A stretch of DNA of 64,000 nt from Guptibacillus hwajinpoensis (GCF_005144865.1 NZ_SWFM01000003.1:248001-312000); one strand, 5' to 3'; counted from the stretch's first letter, positions 16,793-26,877 are shown. Numbers and translations are program-made. Notes: generated by a model not told the origin, from the letters alone.

Positions 16793-16858
16793 AAAGGGCT
16801 CCTTTTTCTTTGCCCTATAATCATATCAAATTTTTACTACCCTCATTAAACAGAAAGC

Positions 16859-18475
16859 TCACCGGAGGAGTTTACTAATAGCAAATGGTAGCATGTCATG
16901 TAGCGTTTCGAATGAGTAGGTTACCTCCAGACGCTCCGTCCACTTGTGAGCATCCTTTCCTTTAGGTCCAAGGTTCATAACAGGAACCTTAAGTTGCTCT
17001 AATGCATCAAGTGGTAGTTCATAAGATTGACCATACAATGGCATGTTATCCATTAGAGGCTGAATTGTTTCTTTCGTTCGCTCGAGTCCAACAAAGCTTA
17101 AATCAGAAAGGCCAGGGAAATAATGCTGTGGCTTAAGCGTTACTTGATGTTTTGCCTTACTATAAGAAACAATTTCCTTAATCGTTTCTTGAATAAACGG
17201 ATCATGACGTGATGAGACTGCAGGATAGAAAGGAGGATTATAGAAAAGAATGATCATCGGTCCATCCTCTTTACATAGAGCCGCAAGATCAAATACCATT
17301 CTCGTAGAAAGATCACGATCCCCAAGATCCTTAAAGTTTGCTGTGATATAATCCTGACGACGTTTAATTTCTGCTTCTCCGAACAATTCCACTGCTCGTT
17401 CGTGGAGCTGCTCATACGTTAGAACCTTCACGTGAAAAGGTTTTGGTACATAAGTTTGTAGCTTTGAAAATTCAGTTGCCCTTGCAAAATAGTGAGCCTC
17501 TATACGCTTTGCGGCTATTCCAACAGCTTTAAGCAATTTATCAGTAATGTCTTGAATACTACTTTCCATTCCAAGCACATTAAAAAGAGTGACGCCAACA
17601 TGTGGGATTTGAACGGAATATTCTTCTTTTAAATCTTTTTGCATTAAATTTGTCGGGGGAGGCGTAACTTCCCCATCAATCACTTCACAAAAATCAGAAT
17701 TAAGTTCAAGCTGTCTGGTTACTTCTGCTGCCATATAATTCGCATTTAACCCTGAGAAAGGTTCACCAACGTGCGTTTCTTGTCCGTAACAGAAAAATCC
17801 TGGAAGAAGCTTTCCAATAGAACCAGTATAGACATATAAATTCTGGTCACCAGGATAATTTGTGAAAACAGGTTCTGAGTTTAAACAGGCTATATATTCA
17901 AGTCCATATTCTTTCGCAAGCTCTACAAGAATAGGTACAGCTTCAATCATGCCAAGAGAGTTCACTTCCTCATCAGGCACGGTTAAAAGAAGGACGTTTC
18001 CATCGAAAGCACCCATGCTAGCTTTTTCAAGCATGCTCATTTGTAGCGCTAGACCTGCTTTCATGTCCATAACTCCTCGACCAAACAACCACTCGCCTGC
18101 TTTAAGGTCTTCTTGAACATCTTCTGGCATTTTATCAAGATTCTTATATATTTCTTCCGTAAGATCGTATGGACTAAAGGCAAGATTTTTCAGCTGGCCG
18201 AAGTCTTCAACATCAACAACATCAAAGTGGCTAATTAATATAACTGTTTTTTTGGAATCGCCGTTCTTCACCAGACCAGTAACAAAAGACCGTCCATCAC
18301 TAGTAGGATGCAGAGCGAGCTGGTTAGGATTCTCCTTGAAATATGACAAATCCTGAAGTTGCAGATGTATATACTCCGCAAGAGCAACTTCAGGATAAGT
18401 ACCAGTCACACTGTGATGTTCAACCAACCTCGATAGCAAATACATTAAGGTTTCTTTTGTTTGCCATTTTCCCAT
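16859..18475 (-). CDS. rocB: M20 family metallopeptidase, RocB-like
   Basis: A 538-residue M20-type metallohydrolase with the length and sequence of RocB, a protein of the arginine utilisation group whose reaction has not been defined. Metal-ligand motifs are SHFDVVD near residue 87-93 and GRGVMDMKAG, with TVPDEEVNS following and the late DLSFVG segment. The N-terminal start MGKWQTKE is preceded by GGGGGGCTTAGGAT. In B. subtilis rocB lies in other arginine operons; here it is a single gene, and the name rests on sequence alone. Confidence 0.75.
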   Translation of the reverse strand: MGKWQTKETLMYLLSRLVEHHSVTGTYPEVALAEYIHLQLQDLSYFKENPNQLALHPTSDGRSFVTGLVKNGDSKKTVILISHFDVVDVEDFGQLKNLAFSPYDLTEEIYKNLDKMPEDVQEDLKAGEWLFGRGVMDMKAGLALQMSMLEKASMGAFDGNVLLLTVPDEEVNSLGMIEAVPILVELAKEYGLEYIACLNSEPVFTNYPGDQNLYVYTGSIGKLLPGFFCYGQETHVGEPFSGLNANYMAAEVTRQLELNSDFCEVIDGEVTPPPTNLMQKDLKEEYSVQIPHVGVTLFNVLGMESSIQDITDKLLKAVGIAAKRIEAHYFARATEFSKLQTYVPKPFHVKVLTYEQLHERAVELFGEAEIKRRQDYITANFKDLGDRDLSTRMVFDLAALCKEDGPMIILFYNPPFYPAVSSRHDPFIQETIKEIVSYSKAKHQVTLKPQHYFPGLSDLSFVGLERTKETIQPLMDNMPLYGQSYELPLDALEQLKVPVMNLGPKGKDAHKWTERLEVTYSFETLHDMLPFAISKLLR

Positions 18476-18629
18476 ATCCTAAGCCCCCCTCTTATGTCTC
18501 TACTTTTTGCAAATAACACCTGTTTTTGGTAGGTTTAATGGGAATAGACGGACTTTTATGAACTCTTGATCCGTTTATCATATTTTATACATACAAATCC
18601 CGAAAAGACCAGAAGAAATGGGGGAAATC

Positions 18630-19415
18630 ATGACAATCATTTTTGCTCATAGAGGAGCGAGCAGACAATGTCCTGAAAACACAATGAGCGCTTATAAACG
18701 CGCTGTAGAAATTGGTGCAGAAGGAATTGAAATCGATGTTCAGCTCTCAAAAGACGGCGTTCCTGTCGTGATTCATGATCGAACATTAAAGCGAACTACA
18801 TCTGGGAGAGGTACTGTTACTCAAACGAGTTTTGAGGATTTAAAAAAGCTTGATGCTGGGAGCTGGTTTTCTTCAAACTTCAAGAATGAACGTATTCCTT
18901 CCCTCGAAGAAGTACTCATATGGGCAAACCAATACCCAGATTTATGGCTAAATGTTGAATTGAAATATTACAATGAATACGATGATCAGCTTGCGAGAAC
19001 GACGATCCCACTTATTAAAAAGTTTCGTTCTGAGAAGAATACAGTTATATCAAGTTTTGAACATCAGCGTCTTCTTGATGTTCATAAATTATGGTCAAAA
19101 CTAGAAACCGCGCCGCTCTATAAAGGAAATTTAAACGAACCATGTAAGTATGCAAAGAAACTAAAAGCGAAAGCCCTTCACCCACAGTATAAACTTGTAA
19201 CTGAATCGCAGATTACAACAATCCGCTCACATGGGATTAAAATCCGTCCATATACGGTAAATGAGGAAAGATGGATCAGACAATTTCTTGATTGGGAAGT
19301 AGATGGTCTCATGACAGATGTTCCTGATCTCGCTCTTAATATCATGCACAACAAGCAAATTTCACAGCAAAGACAACCATGGTGGAAAAGTTTGTGGAGC
19401 TTTGTATCACGGTAA
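18630..19415 (+). CDS. Glycerophosphodiester phosphodiesterase
   Basis: A 261-residue GDPD-family TIM-barrel enzyme that hydrolyses glycerophosphodiesters to glycerol-3-phosphate and an alcohol. The start MTIIFAHRGAS contains the catalytic HRG; PENT, EGIEIDVQLSKDGVPVVIHD and NVELK complete the active site and metal ligands. No signal peptide is seen, so this is the cytosolic type. The ATG at 18630 has GGGGGA seven bases upstream. A frame extension of four codons exists. Confidence 0.92.
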   Translation: MTIIFAHRGASRQCPENTMSAYKRAVEIGAEGIEIDVQLSKDGVPVVIHDRTLKRTTSGRGTVTQTSFEDLKKLDAGSWFSSNFKNERIPSLEEVLIWANQYPDLWLNVELKYYNEYDDQLARTTIPLIKKFRSEKNTVISSFEHQRLLDVHKLWSKLETAPLYKGNLNEPCKYAKKLKAKALHPQYKLVTESQITTIRSHGIKIRPYTVNEERWIRQFLDWEVDGLMTDVPDLALNIMHNKQISQQRQPWWKSLWSFVSR

Positions 19416-19491
19416 AGCATGATTTGCGACATCTATTCTTGCGAGTGCTATACTTTTAGGGTCACGAAAGAAGTAACAAAGGAGAGATACG

Positions 19492-20511
19492 ATGTCATCA
19501 GCATTATTTACACCTTATACAATTAAAAACGTCACTTTTCCTAACAGAATTGTCATGAGTCCGATGTGTATGTACTCATGTGAAGCAGAAGATGGTAAAG
19601 CGACAAACTTTCATTATACACACTACACTTCAAGGGCTGTGGGTCGAACAGGACTTATTATTACCGAGGCTGCAGCAGTCACTAAACAAGGCCGGATTTC
19701 TCCACAGGATCTGGGAATTTGGAGTGATGAACATATTGAAGGGTTAAAGAAGATTGTTCAACTTTCTCAGGAGCAAGGAGCGAAAGTCGGTATTCAACTT
19801 GCACATGCTGGTCGAAAAGCAGTGCTAGATGGACCAATTATTGCCCCTTCACCTATTCCTTTCAGTGAAGATAGGAAAACCCCAGAAGAGATGACCTTTG
19901 ATCAAATAAAAGAAACTATCCACGCATTCAAAGAAGGCGCCAGAAGAGCAAATGAAGCTGGGTTCGATGTTATCGAATTGCACGGTGCTCACGGTTACTT
20001 AATGAATGAATTTCTTTCACCCCTAACAAACAAGCGCACTGATGAATATGGTGGTTCAAAAGAAAACCGCTATCGTTTCCTAAGAGAAGTCATTTCTGAA
20101 GTGAAAGAAGTCTGGAGCGGACCATTGTTTGTGAGAATTTCTGCCGATGAATATGATGAAGAAGGAAACACAATTGACGACTTCATTTATTTCGCGAAGG
20201 AAATGAAAGAACAGGGTGTAGATCTTGTCGACTGCAGTACAGGTGGTGTAGTTCCAGCACAAATCAATGCATATCCAGGCTATCAAGTTACACACGCTGA
20301 AAGAATTAGGAATGAAGCTAACATTCCTACAGGTGCTGTTGGACTAATTACACACCCACTACAAGCTGAAGAAATTATTCACAATGATCGAGCAGATTTA
20401 GTTTTACTAGCAAGAGAACTTCTTAGAGACCCCTACTGGGCTCGAACGGCGGCATCGGAACTTGGCGCAGAACTTCAAGCACCGAAGCAATATGAACGAG
20501 GATGGAATTAA
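19492..20511 (+). CDS. namA: NADPH dehydrogenase NamA (old yellow enzyme)
   Basis: A 339-residue FMN-dependent TIM-barrel ene-reductase equivalent to YqjM of B. subtilis. It reduces activated C=C bonds of enones and nitro compounds with NADPH. SPMCMYS near residue 23-29 carries the redox-tuning Cys, and [19 protein letters not shown] carries the substrate-binding residues. The start follows AAAGGAGAG. The gene faces rnz across a terminator, as yqjM and rnz lie close in B. subtilis. Confidence 0.95.
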   Translation: MSSALFTPYTIKNVTFPNRIVMSPMCMYSCEAEDGKATNFHYTHYTSRAVGRTGLIITEAAAVTKQGRISPQDLGIWSDEHIEGLKKIVQLSQEQGAKVGIQLAHAGRKAVLDGPIIAPSPIPFSEDRKTPEEMTFDQIKETIHAFKEGARRANEAGFDVIELHGAHGYLMNEFLSPLTNKRTDEYGGSKENRYRFLREVISEVKEVWSGPLFVRISADEYDEEGNTIDDFIYFAKEMKEQGVDLVDCSTGGVVPAQINAYPGYQVTHAERIRNEANIPTGAVGLITHPLQAEEIIHNDRADLVLLARELLRDPYWARTAASELGAELQAPKQYERGWN

Positions 20512-20524
20512 ATAATCTCTTACA

Positions 20525-20560
20525 AGAAAAGCTGACTCAAGATGAGCCAGCTTTTCTTAA
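20525..20560. terminator. Bidirectional terminator, overlapping the rnz stop
   Basis: AAGAAAAGCTGaCTCA and TGAGcCAGCTTTTCTT pair around a short loop. The hairpin includes the last codons and stop of rnz and also serves namA. Confidence 0.85.
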
Positions 20561-21469
20561 TGGGATTTGGAATGTCATCTGATCAAAGGCAATGTCTGTA
20601 TTTCGAAAGACTGCTCTTGCCTCATTAAGTAAATCATTTATATCTTGATCCTGATAACGAGAGCTAATATGATTGATTATTAACTTCGAAACTTCTGCCT
20701 TATGGGCAACGTACGCTGCTTCGGCTGTAGTACAGTGAAAATAATCATATGCGAGCGTTCGCTTCTCTTCAGAAAATGTTGCTTCATGAACGAGTATATC
20801 TGCACCTTTCGCCAAATTAACAGCTTTATTCGTATATCGAGTGTCACCACAAACCACAATGCACCGACCTCTAATCACAGGACCGGTGACATCATCTGGA
20901 TGTATAATTTGACCGTTCTCAAGTTCAATCGATTGGCCATCCTTGAGCTTCTTATAGATCGGCCCCGGCTTCACCCCTAGCTCCATTAGTTTATCAGCAT
21001 TTAATGGACCTGGTTTATCATCTTCTTCTAAACGATAGCCAAAGCTATCAATTCCGTGCTCGAGAAGGCCTGTTTCAATCGTTAACCCTTTTTCTTTTAG
21101 TTCCATTCCATCTTCTATTTCTTCAATTCGCAATGGATACCTGAGATGGGTGTTGCTCACACGTAATGCGCATTCAATGAATGGCTTAATTCCCTTAGGA
21201 CCATAGAGGACAAGCTCTGATTCTCCACCTTGAAAAGAACGACTTCCAAGAATCCCGGGTAAACCAAAAATATGATCGCCATGTAAGTGCGTAATGAAAA
21301 TTCTCGTTATTTTGCTAAGTGTAATGGATGTAGAGAGAATTTGATGTTGCGTTGCTTCTCCACAATCAAATAACCATATGTCCCCTGAGTCCAGCCGTAG
21401 GGCTGAAGAACTTACGTTGCGTTTTGTAGAGGGAATACCTGCACCAGTTCCAAGAAATATGATTTCCAT
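20537..21469 (-). CDS. rnz: Ribonuclease Z
   Basis: A 310-residue beta-lactamase-fold endonuclease that removes the 3' trailer from tRNA precursors lacking CCA. The zinc motif HLHGDHIFGLPG is at about residues 62-73; later ligands are HGI, GDTRY and HEATF, with the final NHISSRY. The start at 21469 (MEIIFLGTGAG) has AAAGGTGG seven bases upstream, better than the ATG two codons earlier. The protein is complete. Confidence 0.95.
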   Translation of the reverse strand: MEIIFLGTGAGIPSTKRNVSSSALRLDSGDIWLFDCGEATQHQILSTSITLSKITRIFITHLHGDHIFGLPGILGSRSFQGGESELVLYGPKGIKPFIECALRVSNTHLRYPLRIEEIEDGMELKEKGLTIETGLLEHGIDSFGYRLEEDDKPGPLNADKLMELGVKPGPIYKKLKDGQSIELENGQIIHPDDVTGPVIRGRCIVVCGDTRYTNKAVNLAKGADILVHEATFSEEKRTLAYDYFHCTTAEAAYVAHKAEVSKLIINHISSRYQDQDINDLLNEARAVFRNTDIAFDQMTFQIPLRKAGSS

Positions 21470-21561
21470 TACCATTCCACCTTTTGAAATCAGTTAGTCG
21501 CAAACCTAAAGCACATCAGCTAAACTGTATGTATGAATTCATTTATTAGGAGCTGAAACTC

Positions 21562-22155
21562 GTGTCTATCCGCAAATTATTAGGAACAATCGTACTCGCT
21601 CACGTTCTACTCTTTTTATCATTCTTCCTTTTCAAAGACTTATTCTGGCCGCTCTTCACAGCTTCACTCCTTGTGCTTGGTATCTTTTCAATCCGAAACG
21701 CCAGATGGAAAACACCGTCTCCTCTACACATTTTCTATGGACTCGGAAGTGGCATTCTTTTATACCTTATCTTTTATATAGGCAAATTAGTTATGCTGTA
21801 CCTTTTCCCCGAGTCGATAACGCAACTAGAAGAGTTATATCGTCTTGTTGCTCCAGAACAAGGATGGCACTATGTTAGCCTTATCCTTGTAATTATTCCT
21901 GGAGAAGAACTGTTCTGGAGAGGAGTTGTACAAGATCAGGTAGAAAAATCAAATTTACGCTATCCGATTATTCTAGCAGCGCTTCTATACATGAGCGCAC
22001 ACATCTATGCAGGAGCTTTTCTGTTGCTTGTAGCTGCTGTGCTAGCAGGTATAGTATGGGGTTATCTTTATAAACGAACCTCGAACATGACGGTACCTAT
22101 CCTTTCCCATCTCGTTTTTGATCTGCTTCTGCTTGTTTTCTTTCCGCTTCTTTGA
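21562..22155 (+). CDS. CPBP family intramembrane metalloprotease
   Basis: A 197-residue membrane protein of the CPBP (CAAX protease and bacteriocin-processing) group. It has about seven helices; motif 1 is GEELFWRGVVQ near residue 116-126, motif 2 is SAHIYAG, and the final motif is LSHLVFDLLL. These provide the Glu and His residues of the intramembrane active site. The start is GTG, preceded by TAGGAGC. Target unknown; the family covers immunity and prenyl-type processing roles. Confidence 0.88.
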   Translation: MSIRKLLGTIVLAHVLLFLSFFLFKDLFWPLFTASLLVLGIFSIRNARWKTPSPLHIFYGLGSGILLYLIFYIGKLVMLYLFPESITQLEELYRLVAPEQGWHYVSLILVIIPGEELFWRGVVQDQVEKSNLRYPIILAALLYMSAHIYAGAFLLLVAAVLAGIVWGYLYKRTSNMTVPILSHLVFDLLLLVFFPLL

Positions 22156-22205
22156 TTTGTGCCATGTTTAAATACAAGGTATTAGGTACCATATTCATTC
22201 TTCCG

Positions 22206-23489
22206 TTACTCTTTCTTCTTTTTGTAATTCCAAAGAAAATCACGGTCAAGACTCGTACCGCGTCGCTTTTCATCTCTTAGTTTATGACTGCCATCTTTAC
22301 CAAGCTGGTTACCTTTTAGAAGGGAGCTTTCACCGTATTTAGCTCGTATCGATCCTATAGTATTCTGCAGGTCAACACGTTTTGTATCGTCTTCGAACGA
22401 AAATAAATCTAGCTGTACTGTTGCTTCGTTCTGATCAACGAGGCTTTGGCCTGTGACGCCAAGCAAACGAATTGGCTGTCCAGACCAGTTCTTCTCAAAT
22501 AGGTGTTGCGCTGCTTCTAGAATATCACCTGACTGTGAAATAGGATTTTGTAGTTTCCTGCTTCTAGTCACAGTCGTTCGATCATTGTATCGAATCGTTA
22601 ACTGAATATTAAAGCTCAGCACGTTTTTCTTGGCCATTCGTTTTGCAACAGAATCAGCAAGATTCGTTAATGCAATATTAATTCGATTGTGATCTACAAG
22701 ATCTTCAGGAAAGGTGGTTGAATTTCCTACGCTTTTAAATTCGTCGATAGCGTCTGGATCCACTGGTCGATCATCGTGTCCATTGGCTCGTTCATGGAGT
22801 CGCTTCCCATTAATCCCAAGCTTCATTTCTAATTGAAGAGGGTTGGCATGGGCGAGATCGTGGATTGTTGTGATTTTAAGTTCTTGTAGTTTCTCTTTTG
22901 TTTTCTTTCCTACCCCGTGCATTTCCCCCACATCGAGGGGCCAAAGCAATTTATCAATCTCACGTTTTCGCAAAATTGTTATACCAAGAGGCTTTTTCAT
23001 ATCAGAAGCCATTTTGGCAAGAAATTTATTAGGCGCAATCCCAATGCTACAAGGGATGCCAATTTCGTCATAGATCCTCTTCTGTATTTCCTCAGCAATA
23101 ACTACGGGGCTTTTGCCACCACAGTCATCGGTCATATCCAGATATCCTTCATCAATTGAGACTGGTTGAACGAGAGGGGTATACGATTCTAGCAGTTCGA
23201 ATATTTGGAGAGAAGTTTGTCGATAAAGAGGAAAGTTAGGTGGCATAATGAGTAGCTCTGGACAGAGCTTTTTCGCTTGCCATACGGGCATAGTTGTTTT
23301 TACACCTTTTTTTCTTGCTTCATAACTGCTTGTTACGACAATGCCACGCCTTTCTTCAACATTACCAGCAATAGCAAGTGGTTTACCTCGTAATTCTGGG
23401 TTATGTGCTGCTTCAACTGAAGCGTAAAAGCTGTTCATGTCAACATGAAAGATAATCCGTCCCCGTCCCTGCATCCCTCGCTTATCCAT
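22206..23489 (-). CDS. dinB: DNA polymerase IV (Y family)
   Basis: A 427-residue Y-family translesion polymerase equivalent to YqjH. The catalytic segments FHVDMNSFYASVE, the YLDMTD region with SIDEG, and a helix-hairpin-helix (GVGKKTKEKLQEL) are intact. A C-terminal little-finger domain follows (TVTRSRKL, LLGVTGQSL). No clear clamp-binding motif beyond VQLDLFSFE is evident, and that segment near residue 375 is the likely beta-clamp contact. The start at 23489 has a perfect AAGGAGGTGG; the frame extends twelve codons further without a site. Confidence 0.95.
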   Translation of the reverse strand: MDKRGMQGRGRIIFHVDMNSFYASVEAAHNPELRGKPLAIAGNVEERRGIVVTSSYEARKKGVKTTMPVWQAKKLCPELLIMPPNFPLYRQTSLQIFELLESYTPLVQPVSIDEGYLDMTDDCGGKSPVVIAEEIQKRIYDEIGIPCSIGIAPNKFLAKMASDMKKPLGITILRKREIDKLLWPLDVGEMHGVGKKTKEKLQELKITTIHDLAHANPLQLEMKLGINGKRLHERANGHDDRPVDPDAIDEFKSVGNSTTFPEDLVDHNRINIALTNLADSVAKRMAKKNVLSFNIQLTIRYNDRTTVTRSRKLQNPISQSGDILEAAQHLFEKNWSGQPIRLLGVTGQSLVDQNEATVQLDLFSFEDDTKRVDLQNTIGSIRAKYGESSLLKGNQLGKDGSHKLRDEKRRGTSLDRDFLWNYKKKKE

Positions 23490-23545
23490 TACGACCACCT
23501 CCTTAACTAACACAACTATCGACATAATTCGAGTTAAACCGAGCT

Positions 23546-23573
23546 AAACCGGGTGGTGCCTGTCACCTGGTCG
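23546..23573. repeat. Short GGTG-N5-CACC palindrome at the end of a MarR gene
   Basis: CCGGGTGGTGCCTGTCACCT is an imperfect inverted repeat of the short GGTGCCTGTCACC type scattered in Bacillaceae genomes. It overlaps the last codons of the MarR-like gene. Confidence 0.5.
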
Positions 23574-24051
23574 GAAGCTTTTGCTTTTCGACCCAATTTA
23601 CAAACTCACTACCGTGAAAATGCTTATTAAAGTCTAGCTGAAATTGGTACATCTCTTTTAAGAACTCTGCATGTTCTTCGGACTTTTCTCGATATTCATC
23701 CAAATACCTCATAACAGAATACGAATATTGTGTGCTAGCATCCACTTTTTCTAGACCTTCATCAGTAAGACTTACATAAGAAACACGTCGGTCATTGGAT
23801 TTCTTTTCAAGCTTTACGAACGCTTTGTTCTTGAGGCGTTTTAGTACTTGCATCACTGTGGATACATCCCATAATCCAATTTCAGATATTCTAGTAATCG
23901 TTACTTCCTTTTCTATAAAGACAATCCACATTACATGTTGCTCTGCCTGTGTTAGTCCAATTTCCCTTGCATTTTTTTGCCATTCATTTTCTAATACCTT
24001 ATATGTTCCACGCATATAATTCATAAGTTTATGAGTTTGAATAGAGTCCAT
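23563..24051 (-). CDS. MarR family regulator, ScoC/Hpr-like
   Basis: A 162-residue winged-helix regulator. The recognition region ISEIGLWDVSTVMQVLKRLK and the wing KKSNDRRVSYVSLTDEG fit MarR proteins. The sequence EQHVMWIVF and the arrangement resemble ScoC/Hpr, the transition-state repressor of protease genes, but the protein is shorter and the match is partial. The C-terminus runs into a short palindromic repeat and may have been replaced there (last codons TR, stop). Regulated genes are unknown; it does not form an operon with dinB. Confidence 0.8.
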   Translation of the reverse strand: MDSIQTHKLMNYMRGTYKVLENEWQKNAREIGLTQAEQHVMWIVFIEKEVTITRISEIGLWDVSTVMQVLKRLKNKAFVKLEKKSNDRRVSYVSLTDEGLEKVDASTQYSYSVMRYLDEYREKSEEHAEFLKEMYQFQLDFNKHFHGSEFVNWVEKQKLPTR

Positions 24052-24140
24052 GTCAACACCGCTTCCACTTCAATAATTGTAAATACACCAATCTATTTTA
24101 ACATAATATAGGAAACTCGCCACAGACAGCATAGTAACAA

Positions 24141-24173
24141 AAAGGAACATTGTCCAAAATGCGACAATGTTCC
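24141..24173 (-). terminator. Terminator after the methylmalonyl-CoA operon
   Basis: GGAACATTGTC/GACAATGTTCC, an 11-bp perfect stem, followed on the minus strand by TTTTTG. It ends the four-gene unit. Confidence 0.85.
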
Positions 24174-24182
24174 CAGGTTCGT

Positions 24183-25304
24183 TTATGCACTTGCAACTTC
24201 TTTAATGATGGATACAACCGCTTCAGATACTTTAACTAATTCTTTAACTGGCATCCGCTCATTCTTCGTGTGAATTTCTTCATATCCAACAGCGAGATTG
24301 ACGGTAGGAATACCGTGACCAGCGATGACGTTTGCATCGCTTCCTCCACCACTTGTCAGGAGCTCAGAAGGGCGTCCAATTTTCTCCATGGCCTTCTTCG
24401 CTACTTCAACAACATAGTCTCCGTCGCTGAATTTAAAGCCTGGATACATCACTTGAATATCAAGATCGACTGATCCACCCATCTCTGTAGCTGTTGTTTC
24501 AAACGCCTTCTTCATCTTTTCTACTTGTCCTTCCATCTTCTCTGGAACAAGTGAGCGTGCTTCAGCAAGAACTTCTACGTAATCGCATACGATGTTCGTT
24601 TGGGAACCACCTTCAAATCGTCCAATATTAGCAGTTGTTTCGTCATCTAGACGACCAAGAGGCATTTTGGCAATCGATTTAGCGGCCATTGTAATAGCTG
24701 AAACTCCCTTTTCAGGTGCGACACCTGCGTGAGCAGTTTTACCATAAATGGTAGCTTTGATTTTGGCCTGAGTTGGCGCAGCTGTGATGATTTTGCCTAC
24801 TTCGCCATCACTATCAAGGGCATAACCGAATTTAGCAATAATTTTCTCTGGGTTTAGCACCTTCGCGCCCTGCAATCCTGATTCTTCACCAACCGTGATA
24901 ATAAACTGAATAGTACCATGCTCGATGTTCTGTTCTTTTAGAACACGAATCGCTTCAAACATAGCTGCAAGCCCTGTTTTATCATCTGCACCAAGAATCG
25001 TTGTGCCATCCGTTACAACATATCCGTCTTTGATTGTCGGTTTTACGCCGTTACCTGGCACTACTGTATCCATGTGAGACGTGAAATAAATCGGATCTGC
25101 ATCTTCAACAGTGCCTTTTAATGTACAAATTAAATTACCAGCTTCGTGATCCGTTTTACTAGCCGCATCATCTTCTTCTACTTCAACACCAAGTGCTGTG
25201 AATTTCTCTTTAAGAATACCAGCGATTTTCTTTTCATGTTTTGTTTCAGAATCAATTTGGACGAGTTCCAAAAACTCATCAACAAGTCTTTGTTCATTAA
25301 TCAT
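24183..25304 (-). CDS. M20 family tripeptidase (YqjE/PepT-like)
   Basis: A 373-residue zinc aminopeptidase. The ligands are in SHMDTVVPG, GADDKTGLAA, and GEESGLQG, followed by the ALDSDG segment and the GGGSDAN region near the C-terminus. This pattern fits peptidase T-like YqjE, which removes the N-terminal residue of tripeptides. It is the last gene of the mutase operon, directly behind the carboxyltransferase gene (25 bp apart), just as yqjE follows yqjD in B. subtilis. Why a peptidase travels with these genes is unknown. Confidence 0.9.
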   Translation of the reverse strand: MINEQRLVDEFLELVQIDSETKHEKKIAGILKEKFTALGVEVEEDDAASKTDHEAGNLICTLKGTVEDADPIYFTSHMDTVVPGNGVKPTIKDGYVVTDGTTILGADDKTGLAAMFEAIRVLKEQNIEHGTIQFIITVGEESGLQGAKVLNPEKIIAKFGYALDSDGEVGKIITAAPTQAKIKATIYGKTAHAGVAPEKGVSAITMAAKSIAKMPLGRLDDETTANIGRFEGGSQTNIVCDYVEVLAEARSLVPEKMEGQVEKMKKAFETTATEMGGSVDLDIQVMYPGFKFSDGDYVVEVAKKAMEKIGRPSELLTSGGGSDANVIAGHGIPTVNLAVGYEEIHTKNERMPVKELVKVSEAVVSIIKEVASA

Positions 25305-25329
25305 GGTGCTTTGCCTCCTAGAATTCTGT

Positions 25330-26877
25330 TTAAAGTGGTATATTGCCGTGCTTCTTCTTCGGACGCTCTTCTTTTTTATTTTTCATTAAATCCAAAGCTT
25401 CAATCAATTTAATTCTCGTTTCACGAGGATCGATGACATCATCAACCATGCCACGTGAAGCTGCTATGTAAGGATTGGCGAATTTCTCGCGATACTCCTC
25501 AATTTTATCGGCACGCGTCTGTTCAGGATTGTCGCTTTCGTTAATTTCTCTAGCAAAAATAACATTTGCTGCTCCCTCTGGACCCATAACCGCTATTTCC
25601 GCATTCGGCCAAGCATAAACTAGATCCGCTCCAATTGATTTGGAATTTAATGCAACGTAAGCCCCGCCATATGCTTTCCTTAGTATAACCGTTATCTTTG
25701 GAACTGTTGCTTCTGAATAGGAATATAGAATTTTCGCTCCATGACGAATAATTCCTCCGTGCTCCTGCTTTATACCTGGGAAGAAACCTGTAACGTCCTC
25801 GAACGTGATGAGAGGAATATTAAATGAATCACAGAAGCGAATAAATCGAGAAAGCTTATCGGACGAATCAATGTCAAGTCCACCCGCCATCACTTTTGGC
25901 TGGTTGCAGATCATGCCAACAGTTTCTCCTTTAATTCTGGCAAAGCCAATGACGATATTCTTCGCGAAATGCTCTTGAACTTCAAGGAATGAATCGTTAT
26001 CCACCACGGATTCAATTACATTCCTAACGTCATACGGTCTTGTAGAGTCAAATGGAACAATATCAGCTAGATCTGGACAAAAATCATCTCGCTCAGGTGT
26101 TTCTTTGATTGGGCTTTTCTCTTCATTATTAAGAGGTAGATAGTTCACAAGATCACGAACACTTGCGAGTACTTCTTCTTCTGTTTTGCCTGTAAAATGG
26201 GCATTTCCACTCTTTGATCGGTGCACTTTGGCTCCGCCAAGATCTTCCGCAGAAATTTTCTCTCGTGTTACAGTTTCAATTACTTTTGGTCCAGTGATAA
26301 ACATCTGACTTGTGTCCTCTACCATAAAAACGAAATCAGTAATAGCAGGTGAATAAACGGCCCCACCAGCACACGGTCCCATAATGACAGAAATTTGTGG
26401 AATGACTCCAGAATAGATCGAATTTCGGTAGAAGATATGACCATACCCGTCCAATGATAACACACCTTCTTGAATTCTAGCACCTCCAGAGTCATTCAGA
26501 CCAATGATCGGTGCCCCATTACGTGCAGCAAGGTCCATTACATTCGCAACCTTCTTAGCGTGCATTTCTCCAAGTGCGCCACCAAAAACTGTGAAGTCTT
26601 GCGCAAATAGGTAAATTGGCCTTCCATTTACCTTCCCGTACCCAGTCACAACTCCTTCACCTGGAGCACTATTATCTGCCATTCCAAAATCCTGTGAGCG
26701 GTGCTCAATAAAGGAGTTTAATTCAACGAAAGAACCTGGATCTACAAGTAAATCAATGCGCTCTCTTGCTGTTAGTTTCCCCTTCTCGTGCTGTTTATTA
26801 ATTCGTTCATCTCCACCACCAAGCTCTACCTCTCGACGTCGATCATACAATTCATTAATTTTATCGTACATGTCCAT
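25330..26877 (-). CDS. Acyl-CoA carboxylase beta (carboxyltransferase) subunit, YqjD-like
   Basis: A 515-residue carboxyltransferase of the propionyl/methylmalonyl-CoA type. Two crotonase-like halves are seen; the acyl-CoA oxyanion segments are GGARIQEGV with GPCAGGAVYSPA, and GGIIRHGAKILY with KAYGGAYVALN. It would transfer carboxyl between biotin and propionyl-CoA, or decarboxylate methylmalonyl-CoA. No biotin carboxylase or biotin carrier is beside it; accB and accC lie 30 kb away in their own operon. Its ATG overlaps the stop codon of the preceding gene as TAATG, which suggests translational coupling. Confidence 0.92.
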   Translation of the reverse strand: MDMYDKINELYDRRREVELGGGDERINKQHEKGKLTARERIDLLVDPGSFVELNSFIEHRSQDFGMADNSAPGEGVVTGYGKVNGRPIYLFAQDFTVFGGALGEMHAKKVANVMDLAARNGAPIIGLNDSGGARIQEGVLSLDGYGHIFYRNSIYSGVIPQISVIMGPCAGGAVYSPAITDFVFMVEDTSQMFITGPKVIETVTREKISAEDLGGAKVHRSKSGNAHFTGKTEEEVLASVRDLVNYLPLNNEEKSPIKETPERDDFCPDLADIVPFDSTRPYDVRNVIESVVDNDSFLEVQEHFAKNIVIGFARIKGETVGMICNQPKVMAGGLDIDSSDKLSRFIRFCDSFNIPLITFEDVTGFFPGIKQEHGGIIRHGAKILYSYSEATVPKITVILRKAYGGAYVALNSKSIGADLVYAWPNAEIAVMGPEGAANVIFAREINESDNPEQTRADKIEEYREKFANPYIAASRGMVDDVIDPRETRIKLIEALDLMKNKKEERPKKKHGNIPL

